Positions 10,801 to 18,866 of a stretch of DNA of 64,000 nt are shown here, in pieces; positions within the stretch are counted from its first letter, which is position 1, and each line of letters starts with the position of its first letter. Origin of the DNA: Amycolatopsis antarctica (GTDB lineage Bacteria; Actinomycetota; Actinomycetes; Mycobacteriales; Pseudonocardiaceae). The stretch lies in the NCBI RefSeq assembly GCF_002262875.1, contig NZ_NKYE01000012.1, positions 124,001 to 188,000 on the forward strand, read 5' to 3'. Position numbers and translations under genes: made by a program. The notes under the pieces are model-generated. The model was not told the origin of the DNA. It did not search any database and worked only from the letters and a program-made list of their open reading frames with translations.

Positions 10801-11205
10801 TGCGGGCTGAACGCGGCAGCGGTGCCGCCGCTGTGGCGGATCGCGACGCTCTCGCTGTCCGGCTTACCGGCCGATCCCGTGGAGACCGGCGCCTGGGACG
10901 AACTCGTCGCCGCCATCGACGAGCGCCCCTACCGGTTCGCGGCCACGCATCCGGTAGCGCCGCGAGGAGTGGAGTCCTCGACGCTGCTGAGCGTCGCCGA
11001 CCACCTGCTCGCCCTGCCGGGTTCGGTGCCGGGCCTGCTGGCCTCCCGGCTGCTCGGCGTGTTCGCGGGCCCGGCGAACAGAGACGGATGGAGCGCGGAT
11101 CTGCGGGCACGCCTCGTCCTGGTCCGTGCACATCACGATCCGGACGTCCGGGAATCCGCGAATGAGGTCCGCTTCTCCGGGGCCGCCTACCGGCCGTTGC
11201 CCTGA
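7840..11205 (+). CDS. Large HEAT-like helical repeat protein, unknown function
   Basis: An 1,121-residue frame with strong third-position G/C bias. The chosen start is GTG at 7840; an upstream ATG in frame at 7666 is possible, but its codons look non-coding. GGAAGGA at 7815-7821 is the only ribosome-site-like sequence and is rather far from the GTG. The protein is rich in Ala, Leu and Arg and consists of repeated amphipathic helices of the HEAT/Armadillo kind (for example 680-930, with evenly spaced AVRSLGTVLANL-type helices). There is no signal peptide, membrane segment or recognisable catalytic motif. Such proteins usually act as scaffolds. No neighbour suggests a partner. It converges on a degraded sigma gene. 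Confidence 0.75.
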   Translation: MSPSHEPPVLRPGTPADSGPGGHGTPGERIATELVGHLDPLPFSRRGRALSVRARELPEGTYAATHAALRRGDPPRRVLALQFAVARRDLDAVAAALADPAVRRRALAATIRLPVPDSVLREFVLDAAPADRRAVYGVLRRSRRSALADELLAEMHRRHGRADTAALLPACSAAVAERWVRVRGQDTATLLRLVRTAADAVVTAVPGMLAARLPGRPLPAEHRTLLALLAPRRPAAVLAALAADQAHNDVLHIPGVLPALLTEPEALLREFGGRRMLNGHCPVTLPPRARRAIATLAAPEVARLGLLFDQGSIRAALLAARPDGERRRIVELAYGETLTADLSAAELRTLPRADRTELAGRILARPDVHEQSWRRLAITATLPFAEAEEFLREATSSHRYRQRTVAWEEMLRCAALDGAPETFPRAVAGAGRAWHDQDMVRGAALRAISEAPRALLATLPPESLGEIVAACTTARDTRRTTLRTLADLLATVLRVRAARGVVEQTDRLRSLLARVWSDRRTAASGPPAVHPPAGWTAGEIWRLRRARVLREAAGGRYAEALRLGGLLGRTLGDVPELDDLVGRIACAATTSTEDRVEAAAAWIAPPGTRESRAAELVAADPSLGALDAVWPVVATRRTDLLDSVLDARTALPPIAEGRRGRWTETQRSRAAEQARSVAGDPDAELPERAAAAALVRDPAVLSDLARSAPQPVAAAALGALARRAPSDMSLPILLAHADAPSGATARAAVRSLGTVLANLPGTEATERLRAVLNSPRAGVGAAKEAARLIAALRPPGAMEVLTEAFRSVSHRDVRAAVAAAATAFAGDDDRVPALLDEALRGPAAVRAAVLAVRPAAYQRPVLARAVAAAMDDQDAEVAGDAVIAYRDRWPDAPGAAAGLVRHILGNSDSHRSRTAAATYVQIARGTGDPGPVVAVAAELGRTASTGESGPARRLRELTSVISTDHGVPDDVVAETTMLRAVADACRSCGLNAAAVPPLWRIATLSLSGLPADPVETGAWDELVAAIDERPYRFAATHPVAPRGVESSTLLSVADHLLALPGSVPGLLASRLLGVFAGPANRDGWSADLRARLVLVRAHHDPDVRESANEVRFSGAAYRPLP

Positions 11206-11214
11206 GCCTCCATC

Positions 11215-11522
11215 CATCCGTCCACAGTGGACTCGGTGCTTCTCAGGTCCGTCGCGTGCCGCGATCGTCCACAGCCAGCCGACGGCGCTGCCGTCCACCG
11301 CCTTGCCCGCGACCCGTCCGCCGCCCGCCACACCGCCAGGTAGGTCCCCTGCAGCACCTCGGCCACCACCTGCTCGTCCGCGCAGCGGCGGCGCAGGCGC
11401 ACGGTCAGCCAGGGCGAGGTGCGGCGGTACAACTCCTCGAACGCCGATCGGTCACCCGTGGCGATCAGGCGCACGAGGGCCGCCTCGTCCGCCTCCCCGA
11501 TCGTCACACCGGTTCGTTTCAC
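11215..11522 (-). pseudogene. ECF-type RNA polymerase sigma factor, frameshifted and truncated
   Basis: The first part reads as ECF sigma region 2 (DRSAFEELYRRTSPWLTVRL, then YLAVWRAA). The region 2 end, GWLWTIAAR, is found only in another reading frame, so a frameshift lies at roughly 11270-11345. Nothing resembling sigma region 4 follows: the sequence runs straight into the 3' end of the convergent HEAT-like gene. The product therefore cannot be a working sigma factor. The start is uncertain; GTG at 11522 is the most sensible. Confidence 0.75.
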
Positions 11523-11705
11523 ACCCGGCAAGACGCCGTGCCCTCCTGATCGGTTCTCCGGCCATGCTGACCTGCGCCACATATCGTGCGCCGGCCCGCC
11601 CTTCGCGCGCACATCTACTGTGGACGGTCACCCGGCCGGTTTCCCGCCCCGGTGGCCGGGTAGCCGTACCGGAGAGCGCACCGGCCACGGCGAAGGAGAA
11701 CCCTG

Positions 11706-11931
11706 ATGCACGCCGAACCAGGACGACGAGGAACTGCGCAACCAGCAACCCGAGATCGCCCGCCCGGGTCCCCAGGCCGGGCGCGAGGACGTGGCCTACG
11801 ACGGTTCCGCCGCGGACGAGGACGTCTACGAGCCGGGCGACGGGCAACCGCCGCGGGGCGTCGAACGCGGGGCCAACGCGGGCAGCCAGGTCATCGGTGA
11901 GATGCGCGAACGCGGCGAGGACACCGACTGA
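11706..11931 (+). pseudogene. Small acidic protein gene with a frameshift at codon 4-5
   Basis: GAAGGAGAA sits just upstream of ATG at 11706, but the ATG frame becomes an arginine-rich non-bacterial-looking sequence. The adjacent frame, entered after four codons, reads as an acidic, hydrophilic protein of about 70 residues (QDDEELRNQQPEIARPG at its start, IGEMRERGEDTD at its end) with normal actinomycete codon use, ending in TGA at 11931. That frame has a stop just before and no start of its own. A one-base indel near 11718 explains both. It may be a real mutation or a sequencing error. No family recognised. Confidence 0.55.
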
Positions 11932-11949
11932 CCGGGGCCGGCGGCGGGC

Positions 11950-12828
11950 TCAGCCGAGTCCGTCGAGCTTGCGCCGCGCCACGTCCTCGGCGAGTTCGGC
12001 ACGGTCGGCCCGGCGCCGAGCCTCGGTGACCCCGCGCCCGGCGTCCGTGGCGGCACGTTCCGCCTCCTCGACGCGCAACCGTGCCTGGGTGAGCGCCTCG
12101 GCCGCGTCCTCCCGCCTGCGGTGCGCCTCGGCCAGCAGCTCGTCCGCCTCGGCCCGTTCGATCTCGGCGCTGTCCAGTGCGGAACGCGAACGCTCCACCG
12201 CTTTCCGGTGCTCGGCTTCCCGCCGCCGCTCAGCGGCCCGCTCCTTCTCCGCCCTGGCCCGTGCCGAGGGCGACTCCTCGCCCCCGGCGGGCTTCGGTGC
12301 CCGTGCCGCGGGCGGAGGCGACGAGGCCCCGAAGGGCGCCGTGGTGCCGGGGTCCGCGCTCAGCCACATGGCCGACAGGTCCGCGGTCAGCCCGGTGCTC
12401 AACCGCCCGGCGCGCACCTGGTCGGCCACCCCGGCATCGGTCACCGCCGCGTCGAGGGTGTCGTGTGCCTCCCGGGCGGCCGCCTCCCCCACGCCGGTGC
12501 CCGCGAGTTCCCGGACGCGACCGCCGAGTTCGCGCAGCAGTGCGCCGCGTTCCCTGGCCAGCGTCCGCAGCCGGTCGCCCGCCAGCTCGGCCTGAGCGGC
12601 GCGCAGCCGGTCACCGAGCCGGCGCAGTTCGGCGACATCCTCCGGGTGCTCCCTGGCGAGCCGGTTCACCAGCCATGCGGCCACAGTGGGCTTGCGCAGC
12701 GCACGCAGGCGCTCGGCCAGCTCGCGGTCGCCCTCGTCCCTGGCGCGGCGCACCGCTTCGTCGCGGGCGGTGACGAACTCCGAGCGGTCCACGGCGTAGA
12801 TCTCGTCCGCGGCCGAGTCGAAGTCCAC
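11950..12828 (-). CDS. Hypothetical coiled-coil protein
   Basis: 292 residues from ATG at 12828. Residues 1-130 are helical, with a conserved-looking KPTVAAWLVNRLAR segment; 165-195 is a Pro/Ala linker; and 195-290 is a long charged coiled coil (repeated EAEHRK, AEADELLAEAHRRRED). This matches a family of actinobacterial hypothetical proteins of unknown function. There is no signal or membrane segment. It lies 8 bp downstream of the GAF-ANTAR gene pair on the same strand, so it may be co-transcribed. Confidence 0.8.
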   Translation of the reverse strand: MDFDSAADEIYAVDRSEFVTARDEAVRRARDEGDRELAERLRALRKPTVAAWLVNRLAREHPEDVAELRRLGDRLRAAQAELAGDRLRTLARERGALLRELGGRVRELAGTGVGEAAAREAHDTLDAAVTDAGVADQVRAGRLSTGLTADLSAMWLSADPGTTAPFGASSPPPAARAPKPAGGEESPSARARAEKERAAERRREAEHRKAVERSRSALDSAEIERAEADELLAEAHRRREDAAEALTQARLRVEEAERAATDAGRGVTEARRRADRAELAEDVARRKLDGLG

Positions 12829-12836
12829 CGCGGCGC

Positions 12837-13631
12837 TCAGCTCGTGCGGGAGGCCGCGTACGCGAGGATCGCCGCGACGTCGGCCCTGCCCTCGGCGACC
12901 GCGCGCGCCAGTTCGGTGAGCCGGAGGTTGCCCGCACGCGCATAGCCGCGCAGGGCGGCGAACGCCTGCTCCATGTCGAGCTGCTCACTGTGCGCGGCGA
13001 TGACACCCTTGGCCTGCTCGATGATCACCCGGGTGTTCAGCGCCGTCCGCAACTGCTCGACGACGGTCTCGCTGCGGCCGATCGCACGCTGCTGCAGGAT
13101 CCCGATGGTCGCGATGTCGGCCATCGCCTGGCCGAGCTGGGCGGTTCGCGGGCCGATCCCGTCGGACCGGTCACCGAGCAGCGTCAGTACCCCGATGACC
13201 TGTTTGCGCAACCGCATCGGCAACGCCTGTGCGGAGGTGAACCCGGCTTCGAGCGCCGCCGGGACGAAACTCGGCCACCGCTGCGCGTCCGCGGCCAGAT
13301 CCGTGCTGGAGACCGGGCGTCCGGTGTGCACACAGTCGATGCAGGGCCCATCGGATGCCTGCACGGCGAGCAGTTCGAGCACCTGCACACGTTCGGAGGA
13401 CGCCGCGGCCACCCGCAGGCCCTCACCGGGATCGGCCAGCACGACGCCTGCCTCGCTCACGTCGAGCAGGTAGACAGACCTCTCCACGAGCGACCACAGG
13501 AAGTCGAGCAGATCGAACTCGTCGACCAGGGTGTCCGCCAGGCCGACGAAGGTCTGCGTGAGGCGTTCGTCCCACGCCTGGTCTGCCGTTGCTGCGGCGG
13601 GTTCGGACGGGCTGGCGGCCATGTCGTTCAT
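12837..13631 (-). CDS. GAF-ANTAR domain regulator
   Basis: 264 residues. The start is ATG at 13631, whose ATGA overlaps the stop of the upstream gene. Residues about 25-185 form a GAF sensory domain (DFLWSLVERSVYLLDVSEAG; PCIDCVHTGRPV). Residues 200-255 are ANTAR (IIEQAKGVIAAHSEQLDMEQ, then AFAALRGYARAGNLRLTELA). ANTAR proteins bind paired hairpins in nascent RNA and prevent termination. Here the sensor is GAF rather than a receiver, as in Mycobacterium Rv1626-independent actinobacterial types. The ligand is unknown. The tandem arrangement with a second GAF-ANTAR protein suggests a heterodimer or a duplication. Confidence 0.88.
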   Translation of the reverse strand: MNDMAASPSEPAAATADQAWDERLTQTFVGLADTLVDEFDLLDFLWSLVERSVYLLDVSEAGVVLADPGEGLRVAAASSERVQVLELLAVQASDGPCIDCVHTGRPVSSTDLAADAQRWPSFVPAALEAGFTSAQALPMRLRKQVIGVLTLLGDRSDGIGPRTAQLGQAMADIATIGILQQRAIGRSETVVEQLRTALNTRVIIEQAKGVIAAHSEQLDMEQAFAALRGYARAGNLRLTELARAVAEGRADVAAILAYAASRTS

Positions 13632-14329
13632 TGTTCCATCTCCAGACGGAGTTCGCGGGCCACGATCTGCCTGGCCACTTCGTCGAGGGTCTGCTGGTTG
13701 GCGAACGCGTGGCCGCGGATGCGCAGCAGCGCCTCGTCCATGCCGACACCGAGCTGCACGGTGACGATGCCGGAGGCCTGGTGCACGGCGGCGTGGATGT
13801 CGGCCAGCCACGGCAGCGTCATGTCGCCGGGACCGTCGATGTCGTCGAGCACCGCGACGGTGGCCACCTCGGCCAGGAACAGGGCGTCGGCCAGTTGTTC
13901 GCGGTCCAGCGGCCCCGGCAGATCCCGGTGCAGGTCCAGAACTCCGAGCCGGATCGAGCCCACCTGCAGCGGGAAGGAGAAGACGGCCGCGACCCCGGCG
14001 ATCGCGGCGCCCGCGGCGAAACCTGGCCACCGGTCCGCCTCGACGGCCATGTCCGGGACGAGGACCGGCCCGCCGGTCCGGTACGCCTCGTGGCACGGGC
14101 CCTCGCCGACCGTGCGGTGCAGGTCTGCCACCCGGGCGATCTCGGGGCCGGTGGCGTGGACCAGTCCGTGCCCGCTGCCGAGCGGGCGGCCGCCCATGAT
14201 GGTGAGCGCGGCGCCGGTCACCGGGATCTCGGTCACGCACAGGGCGCAGACGCGGGCCGGGAGCGCGGCCGCCCCGCCGATTCCGGCGTCGAGCAGCACG
14301 GAGAGCCGCTCCCGCCGTGCTGCGGACAC
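13628..14329 (-). CDS. GAF-ANTAR domain regulator, upstream paralogue
   Basis: 233 residues from GTG at 14329, chosen because GGAGGTGG (14333-14340) lies immediately upstream. Longer in-frame starts would add an implausible Arg-rich leader. A GAF domain spans about 5-165 (VGEGPCHEAYRTGGPVLVPD). The C-terminal 60 residues are a weaker ANTAR (ASGIVTVQLGVGMDEALLRI) that keeps the helical pattern but has Ser in place of the usual Lys of the AKG motif. It overlaps the next GAF-ANTAR gene by four bases, so the two are translationally coupled. A 270-bp gap separates it from the divergent ferredoxin reductase gene. Confidence 0.82.
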   Translation of the reverse strand: MSAARRERLSVLLDAGIGGAAALPARVCALCVTEIPVTGAALTIMGGRPLGSGHGLVHATGPEIARVADLHRTVGEGPCHEAYRTGGPVLVPDMAVEADRWPGFAAGAAIAGVAAVFSFPLQVGSIRLGVLDLHRDLPGPLDREQLADALFLAEVATVAVLDDIDGPGDMTLPWLADIHAAVHQASGIVTVQLGVGMDEALLRIRGHAFANQQTLDEVARQIVARELRLEMEQ

Positions 14330-14601
14330 GACCCACCTCCACCGCCACCGCACCCGGGGCCATGACGTATGCCCGCCACGACCACCGCCGGCCACGGAGG
14401 TGGGACCCACCCTACGAGATCGGACCGCACGCGGCGCACGAGCGCGTGGCCGTGTCCCGGTGACGTCCGCGGCGCCGTGCGGGGCAGTACTGTCGGCCGG
14501 GCCGCACGCCCGCCACCGCACGAAGGAGCGTCAGTCCTGTACACGCCGACAATCCCCCGCAGCTCCGGACGACCCGGCCTCCCGGCACCCGGGGGGCGCC
14601 G

Positions 14602-15846
14602 GTGAACGGGCACGCGGCCGAAGGGCCGATCGTCGTCGCCGGTGCCGGACAGGCCGGTTTCCAGGTCGCGCTTTCTTTGCGGGACAAGGGTTTCACCGGA
14701 CCACTGACACTGGTGGGCGAGGAACACGGACTGCCGTACCAGCGCCCGCCGCTGTCCAAGGCGTACCTCGCCGGGGCCGCCGAGCGCGGTGCGGTGACCC
14801 TGCGCGCCCAGGAGTTCTTCGACGATCGCGGCATCGAGCTGCGCCACGGGCATCCGGCCGTCGCCATCGACACCGGTGCCCGCGCGCTGCGGCTGGCCTC
14901 CGGTGCCGCGTTGGAGTACGCGCATCTCGTGCTGGCCACCGGTTCCCGGGCGCGGGTACTCGACCTTCCCGGCACCGGGCTGGACGGTGTCCTGCTGCTG
15001 CGCACGCTCGCCGACGCCGACACCCTGCGCACCCGCCTCCGGGAGCCCGCGCGGGTGGTGATCGTGGGCGGCGGGTTCATCGGACTGGAGACCGCCGCCT
15101 TCGCCGCGGCGGCAGGGCACTCCGTCACGGTCGTCGAGGGGCTGGACCGGGTGCTGGCCAGGGCCGTGGCACCGGAACTGTCCGAGCACGTGGCCGCGGT
15201 ACACCGGCACCACGGCTGCGCCGTGCTGCTGGGGCGCGGGGTGACCGCGATGCACGGCGACGGCGAGGGCCGGGTGAGCGCGGTGGAGCTGACCGGGGGC
15301 GAACGGATCGAGGCCGACGTGGTGCTGGTCGGCGCCGGGGTACTTCCCAACGTCGAACTGGCCGCCACGGCGGGACTTCCGGTGGACGACGGCATCGTCG
15401 TCGACGAGCGGTTGCGGACGGCGGACCCGCGGATCAGCGCCATCGGTGACTGCGCCAGCTATCCCAGTCCGTACGCCGGGTGCCGGACGCGGCTGGAGTC
15501 GGTGCAGAACGCCGTCGACCAGGCCCGGTTCCTCGCCGGCTCGCTCACCGGCGAGGAGCACGGCCCCTACCGCGCGGTGCCCTGGTTCTGGACCCACCAG
15601 TTCGACATGAAGATCCAGATGGCCGGGATCGGCGGTCCCGGTGACGAGCGGGTGGTCCGGGGCGACCCCGCACAGGGCCGGTTCTCCGTCTTCCGCTTCG
15701 ACGGCGACAGGCTGGTTCGCGTCGAATCGGTGAACCGGATGCCCGACCACATGGCTGCCCGCCGGCTCCTGGCCGGGGAACGCCGCCCCGGCCAGGAGCA
15801 GGTCGCCGATCCGGACTTCGACCTCAAGGCGTTCGCGGCGGGCTGA
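14602..15846 (+). CDS. FAD-dependent ferredoxin/rubredoxin reductase
   Basis: 414 residues from GTG at 14602. It has two Rossmann motifs, GAGQAGFQVALSL near residue 12 for FAD and VIVGGGFIGLETAAFA near 155 for NAD(P)H, the second FAD motif ISAIGDCASYP near 278, and a C-terminal reductase dimerisation domain (WFWTHQFDMKIQMAG). This is the family that passes electrons from NAD(P)H to a ferredoxin or rubredoxin for P450s or Rieske oxygenases. No ferredoxin or P450 gene is adjacent, so the partner is unknown. It is followed after 27 bp by a small membrane protein gene. Confidence 0.88.
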   Translation: MNGHAAEGPIVVAGAGQAGFQVALSLRDKGFTGPLTLVGEEHGLPYQRPPLSKAYLAGAAERGAVTLRAQEFFDDRGIELRHGHPAVAIDTGARALRLASGAALEYAHLVLATGSRARVLDLPGTGLDGVLLLRTLADADTLRTRLREPARVVIVGGGFIGLETAAFAAAAGHSVTVVEGLDRVLARAVAPELSEHVAAVHRHHGCAVLLGRGVTAMHGDGEGRVSAVELTGGERIEADVVLVGAGVLPNVELAATAGLPVDDGIVVDERLRTADPRISAIGDCASYPSPYAGCRTRLESVQNAVDQARFLAGSLTGEEHGPYRAVPWFWTHQFDMKIQMAGIGGPGDERVVRGDPAQGRFSVFRFDGDRLVRVESVNRMPDHMAARRLLAGERRPGQEQVADPDFDLKAFAAG

Positions 15847-15873
15847 GCAAGGCCGCTGGGTAGGGTCGGGTGG

Positions 15874-16344
15874 GTGAGCGAACCCGTGGACCGCCCCGGC
15901 CGCCGAGCCACGGCGCGTCTCTACATCGACCGGCCGATCCGGGTGAAGGCCCGGATCTTCCTGCTGGTCTTCGCGGTGGCGCTGGTGATCGCGATCGTGG
16001 ACGCGGTGCGCCTCGGCGGACCGGCCTGGCTGTTCGTCCTGGCCGGGCTGGTGGCGGGTGGCGCGGTCGGGATGTTCGCGAGCCGGATGACGCACCTGCG
16101 CTGGGACGGTTTCGCCCGCAAGGTCGTCGGCAGGATCGACGCGATCGGCGCGGTGGTGCTGGTGCTCTACCTGCTGTTCTCGGTGTTCCGCTCGCGGATC
16201 GTCGATCTGTGGGTACACGGGCCGGTGGGCGGGGCGACGAGCGTGGCCGTGCTCGCCGGGGTCATGGCGGGCCAGGTGCTCGGCATCCGGTACGGCCTCA
16301 AGCGCATGTACCAGGCCTGGAAGGGTGCCCAGCCGCCGGAGTGA
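15874..16344 (+). CDS. Small integral membrane protein
   Basis: 156 residues from GTG at 15874. Four hydrophobic segments can be seen (about 27-47, 50-68, 88-105 and 118-138), after a basic cytoplasmic N-terminus. No family or catalytic motif is recognised. It lies close behind the ferredoxin reductase gene on the same strand and may share its transcript. Confidence 0.75.
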   Translation: MSEPVDRPGRRATARLYIDRPIRVKARIFLLVFAVALVIAIVDAVRLGGPAWLFVLAGLVAGGAVGMFASRMTHLRWDGFARKVVGRIDAIGAVVLVLYLLFSVFRSRIVDLWVHGPVGGATSVAVLAGVMAGQVLGIRYGLKRMYQAWKGAQPPE

Positions 16345-16458
16345 GCGGCCGGGAGTTCTTTCGGTTCTCGGTGAAGACGTTGCCAGCGCGGCCGCTCTGC
16401 GGAATCGTGTCGGTGGTACGGGCGCCGAGGTGCGCCGACGACTCTGGGAGGACACGAC

Positions 16459-16677
16459 GTGAGCAATCCGTTCGACGACGAGGACGGCACGTTCAAGGTG
16501 CTGGTCAACGACGAGGGGCAGCACTCGCTGTGGCCCGCGTTCGCGGAGGTGCCCGCGGGCTGGACCGTCGTCTTCGGCGAGGACTCCAGGCAGGCCTGCC
16601 TGGAGTACGTCGAGACGAACTGGACCGACATGCGGCCGAACAGCCTGATCCGGCAGATGGAGGCCGACGCGGGCTGA
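16459..16677 (+). CDS. MbtH-family protein (orphan)
   Basis: 72 residues from GTG at 16459 with GGGAGG upstream. It has the MbtH core: [10 protein letters not shown] at the start, the conserved SLWP motif with AFAEVPAGW, and a C-terminal WTDMRPNSL. MbtH proteins bind and activate NRPS adenylation domains. No NRPS lies in this window, so it either serves one elsewhere or is a relic. Its stop codon directly abuts the stop of convergent mftF with no bases between, leaving no room for a conventional terminator. Confidence 0.9.
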   Translation: MSNPFDDEDGTFKVLVNDEGQHSLWPAFAEVPAGWTVVFGEDSRQACLEYVETNWTDMRPNSLIRQMEADAG

Positions 16678-18087
16678 TCAGCGCCTGCCGCGGAACCCGG
16701 CGAACCGCGGCAGCAGGGGTGCGGCGGTGCGGCCGCGGATCGCGCCCCACCACACCCCGGCCCCGTAGGCGAGATCGTCGAGCCGGTGCAGCACCAGGTA
16801 ACGCGCCGGGTCCAGTGCGCCGCGGTGCCGGTACCAGTCGGCCAGGCCCTCGGCCAGTGCGGCGGCCAGCACTGCTCGCCGCGTCCGCCGGGACACGCAG
16901 GCGGTGAGCAGTGCGAGCGGCCACCAGTGCCGGGTGAGCACCGCGGCGGACTGCCAGACGGCACCGCCGAGCGCCATCGCGTTCAGGCGTGCGGCGGTGC
17001 TCAGCGGCCGTGGCCGGGCGTGCAGTGAGCGGCCGAGCCGCCAGGTCGCCACGGCGCCGACGGCCGCTGCGGCCAGAACCCCCCGGCGCCGCTGGGTGCC
17101 GAGCAGCACGCAGGCGGCGGCCGCCCACAACGGCAGGTTGACCGGCGGCACCGTGCCCGGGTGGCGCACGGCCAGCGGTGCCGCGCCGGTGCCGTAGAAC
17201 GCTTTGCGGGCCAGCCACGGCAGGAAATGGTCGCGGTGCTCGTGGGCGACCAGCGCGGACGGGTCGTAACGCAGCCGCCAGCCCGCCGCGTGCAGCCTGC
17301 AGACCAGCTCGACGTCCTCGGCGACCGTCATGTCCTCGGCGAATCCGCCCGGTGCGGCGGCGACCCGCACGGCGAGGGCCGCGCTGGGCACGTAGGCGAC
17401 CCGGGTCCGGGGCACCACGGGTGCCTCGTGCGGCCCGAGATCCAGTGAGGACCGCACCCGTTCGTAGGCGGCCAGCGCACCGCGCTCGGCACCGAGGCCG
17501 ACGATCCGCGGCGCGGCGAGGCCGACCGCGGGGTCGTCGAAGTGGGCGAGCAGCGGCGGCAGCCAGCCGGGCAGCGGTACCACATCGGAGTCCAGGAACA
17601 CGGCGATGTCGTTGCGTGCCAAGGAGAAACCGGTGTTCCGGGCGGCCGCCGGACCGCGGCTGGCGTCGTGCCGGACGACCCGCGACCCGGCGGCGGCCCT
17701 GCGGACGGCGAGAGCGTCGGCCGAGCCGTCGTCGACCACCAGGATCTCCGAACCGGGCGGGAGCGTGCCGTGCAGCGCGCCGAGCAGCCGAGCGAGCCCG
17801 GCGGGGCGGTCGCGGACCGGGACGATCACCGACACCGGGCGCAGCACGCCGGACAGCCGGGGATGCGCCACACCGGCGTCCAGCAGGCTGCGGGCGAGCC
17901 GCCCGCTGACCGGACCGGCGACCGTGCAGTCCTGGCCGGTCAGCAGCGCCCGCGCCGCCGGCGAGAGCCGCAGAATCCTCGGCGGGGCGCCACCGAGGAG
18001 GGTGTCGGCGGACAGCCACTCGACGCGGGCGTCCAGGCCGACCGTGAACCCGCCGGGCAGTTCCTCGTTCATCGGCTTCCCGTTCAT
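16678..18087 (-). CDS. mftF: Mycofactocin glycosyltransferase MftF
   Basis: 469 residues. ATG at 18087 overlaps the SDR stop by four bases; a second ATG at 18072 is possible. A GT2 catalytic domain starts near 95 (VSVIVPVRDRPAGLARLLGA) with the metal-binding FLDSDVVPLPGW near 178 and AEDVELVCRL near 270. The C-terminal third is hydrophobic and probably membrane-associated. The family adds beta-1,4-linked glucose units to (pre)mycofactocin. It is the last gene of the mycofactocin operon and converges on the MbtH gene. Confidence 0.92.
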   Translation of the reverse strand: MNGKPMNEELPGGFTVGLDARVEWLSADTLLGGAPPRILRLSPAARALLTGQDCTVAGPVSGRLARSLLDAGVAHPRLSGVLRPVSVIVPVRDRPAGLARLLGALHGTLPPGSEILVVDDGSADALAVRRAAAGSRVVRHDASRGPAAARNTGFSLARNDIAVFLDSDVVPLPGWLPPLLAHFDDPAVGLAAPRIVGLGAERGALAAYERVRSSLDLGPHEAPVVPRTRVAYVPSAALAVRVAAAPGGFAEDMTVAEDVELVCRLHAAGWRLRYDPSALVAHEHRDHFLPWLARKAFYGTGAAPLAVRHPGTVPPVNLPLWAAAACVLLGTQRRRGVLAAAAVGAVATWRLGRSLHARPRPLSTAARLNAMALGGAVWQSAAVLTRHWWPLALLTACVSRRTRRAVLAAALAEGLADWYRHRGALDPARYLVLHRLDDLAYGAGVWWGAIRGRTAAPLLPRFAGFRGRR

Positions 18088-18866
18088 CCGGTGAAGCCGC
18101 CGTCGGCGTGGACGACGCTGCCGGTGATCGCCCCGGACTCGGCCCGGCAGAGCCAGGCGACCACGGCGGCCACCTCGGCCGGGTCGAGCAGTCGCTCGAC
18201 GAGCTGGTGACCGGCGAACCCGTCCACCTCGCCGAGCCCGTAGAGCGCGGCCGTCGCGGCGAGCATCGGGGTGTCGGTGGAGCCCGGGGACACCGCGACC
18301 GAGGAGACGCCGGTGCCGCGCAGGTCCGCGGCAAGGCCGCGCACCAGGCCGAGGACCGCGTGTTTGGCGGCGTTGTAGGCGGCCAGGTGCCACAGTCCCC
18401 GGTGCGCGGCGGCGGAGGCGAGCGCGACGAACCTGCCGGTTCGCGGCTCCGGTGCGGCGAGCATGACCGGCACGGTCGCGCGGGCGAGGTTGAGCACGCC
18501 GCGCACCCCGGTCTCGAACAGTGCGTCCCACTGGGTGTCGGTGGTCTCCCACAGTGGGACTCCCCCGGCGATGACGGCGGCCGCGGCGACGGCGGCGTCC
18601 ACCCCGCCGAACTCCTGCCGGGCGACCGCGACGGCACCACGGAGCGCATCGGCGTCCCGGACGTCGGCCACGACCTCACGCACCCGGCCCGGCCAGGCCC
18701 CGGCGAGCGAGGCGAGCTCGGCGCGGGAGGCGAGCGGATAGCCGAGCCCGGCGTCGTCGGAGCAGACGTCCACGGCGACGACCTGCCAGCCGTCCGCGGC
18801 CAGGCGCTCCACGACGGCGCGGCCGATGCCGCGGGCCGCGCCGGTGACCACCGCGACCCGGCTCAT
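18084..18866 (-). CDS. Mycofactocin-associated SDR oxidoreductase
   Basis: 260 residues from ATG at 18866. It has the classical SDR fold: TGAARGIG at 8-15, the catalytic Ser in ALASAAAHRG, and the AYNAAKHAVLG Tyr-Lys pair near 155. It overlaps mftE and mftF by four bases on either side. SDRs encoded within mycofactocin clusters form recognised subfamilies thought to use mycofactocin as the external electron carrier while holding nicotinamide non-exchangeably. The substrate is unknown. Confidence 0.88.
   Translation of the reverse strand: MSRVAVVTGAARGIGRAVVERLAADGWQVVAVDVCSDDAGLGYPLASRAELASLAGAWPGRVREVVADVRDADALRGAVAVARQEFGGVDAAVAAAAVIAGGVPLWETTDTQWDALFETGVRGVLNLARATVPVMLAAPEPRTGRFVALASAAAHRGLWHLAAYNAAKHAVLGLVRGLAADLRGTGVSSVAVSPGSTDTPMLAATAALYGLGEVDGFAGHQLVERLLDPAEVAAVVAWLCRAESGAITGSVVHADGGFTG

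Noticed and set aside
12990..15449. An 819-codon plus-strand frame across the GAF-ANTAR region
   Set aside because: It is opposite two well-supported genes with ribosome sites and conserved domains. High G+C produces long spurious frames.
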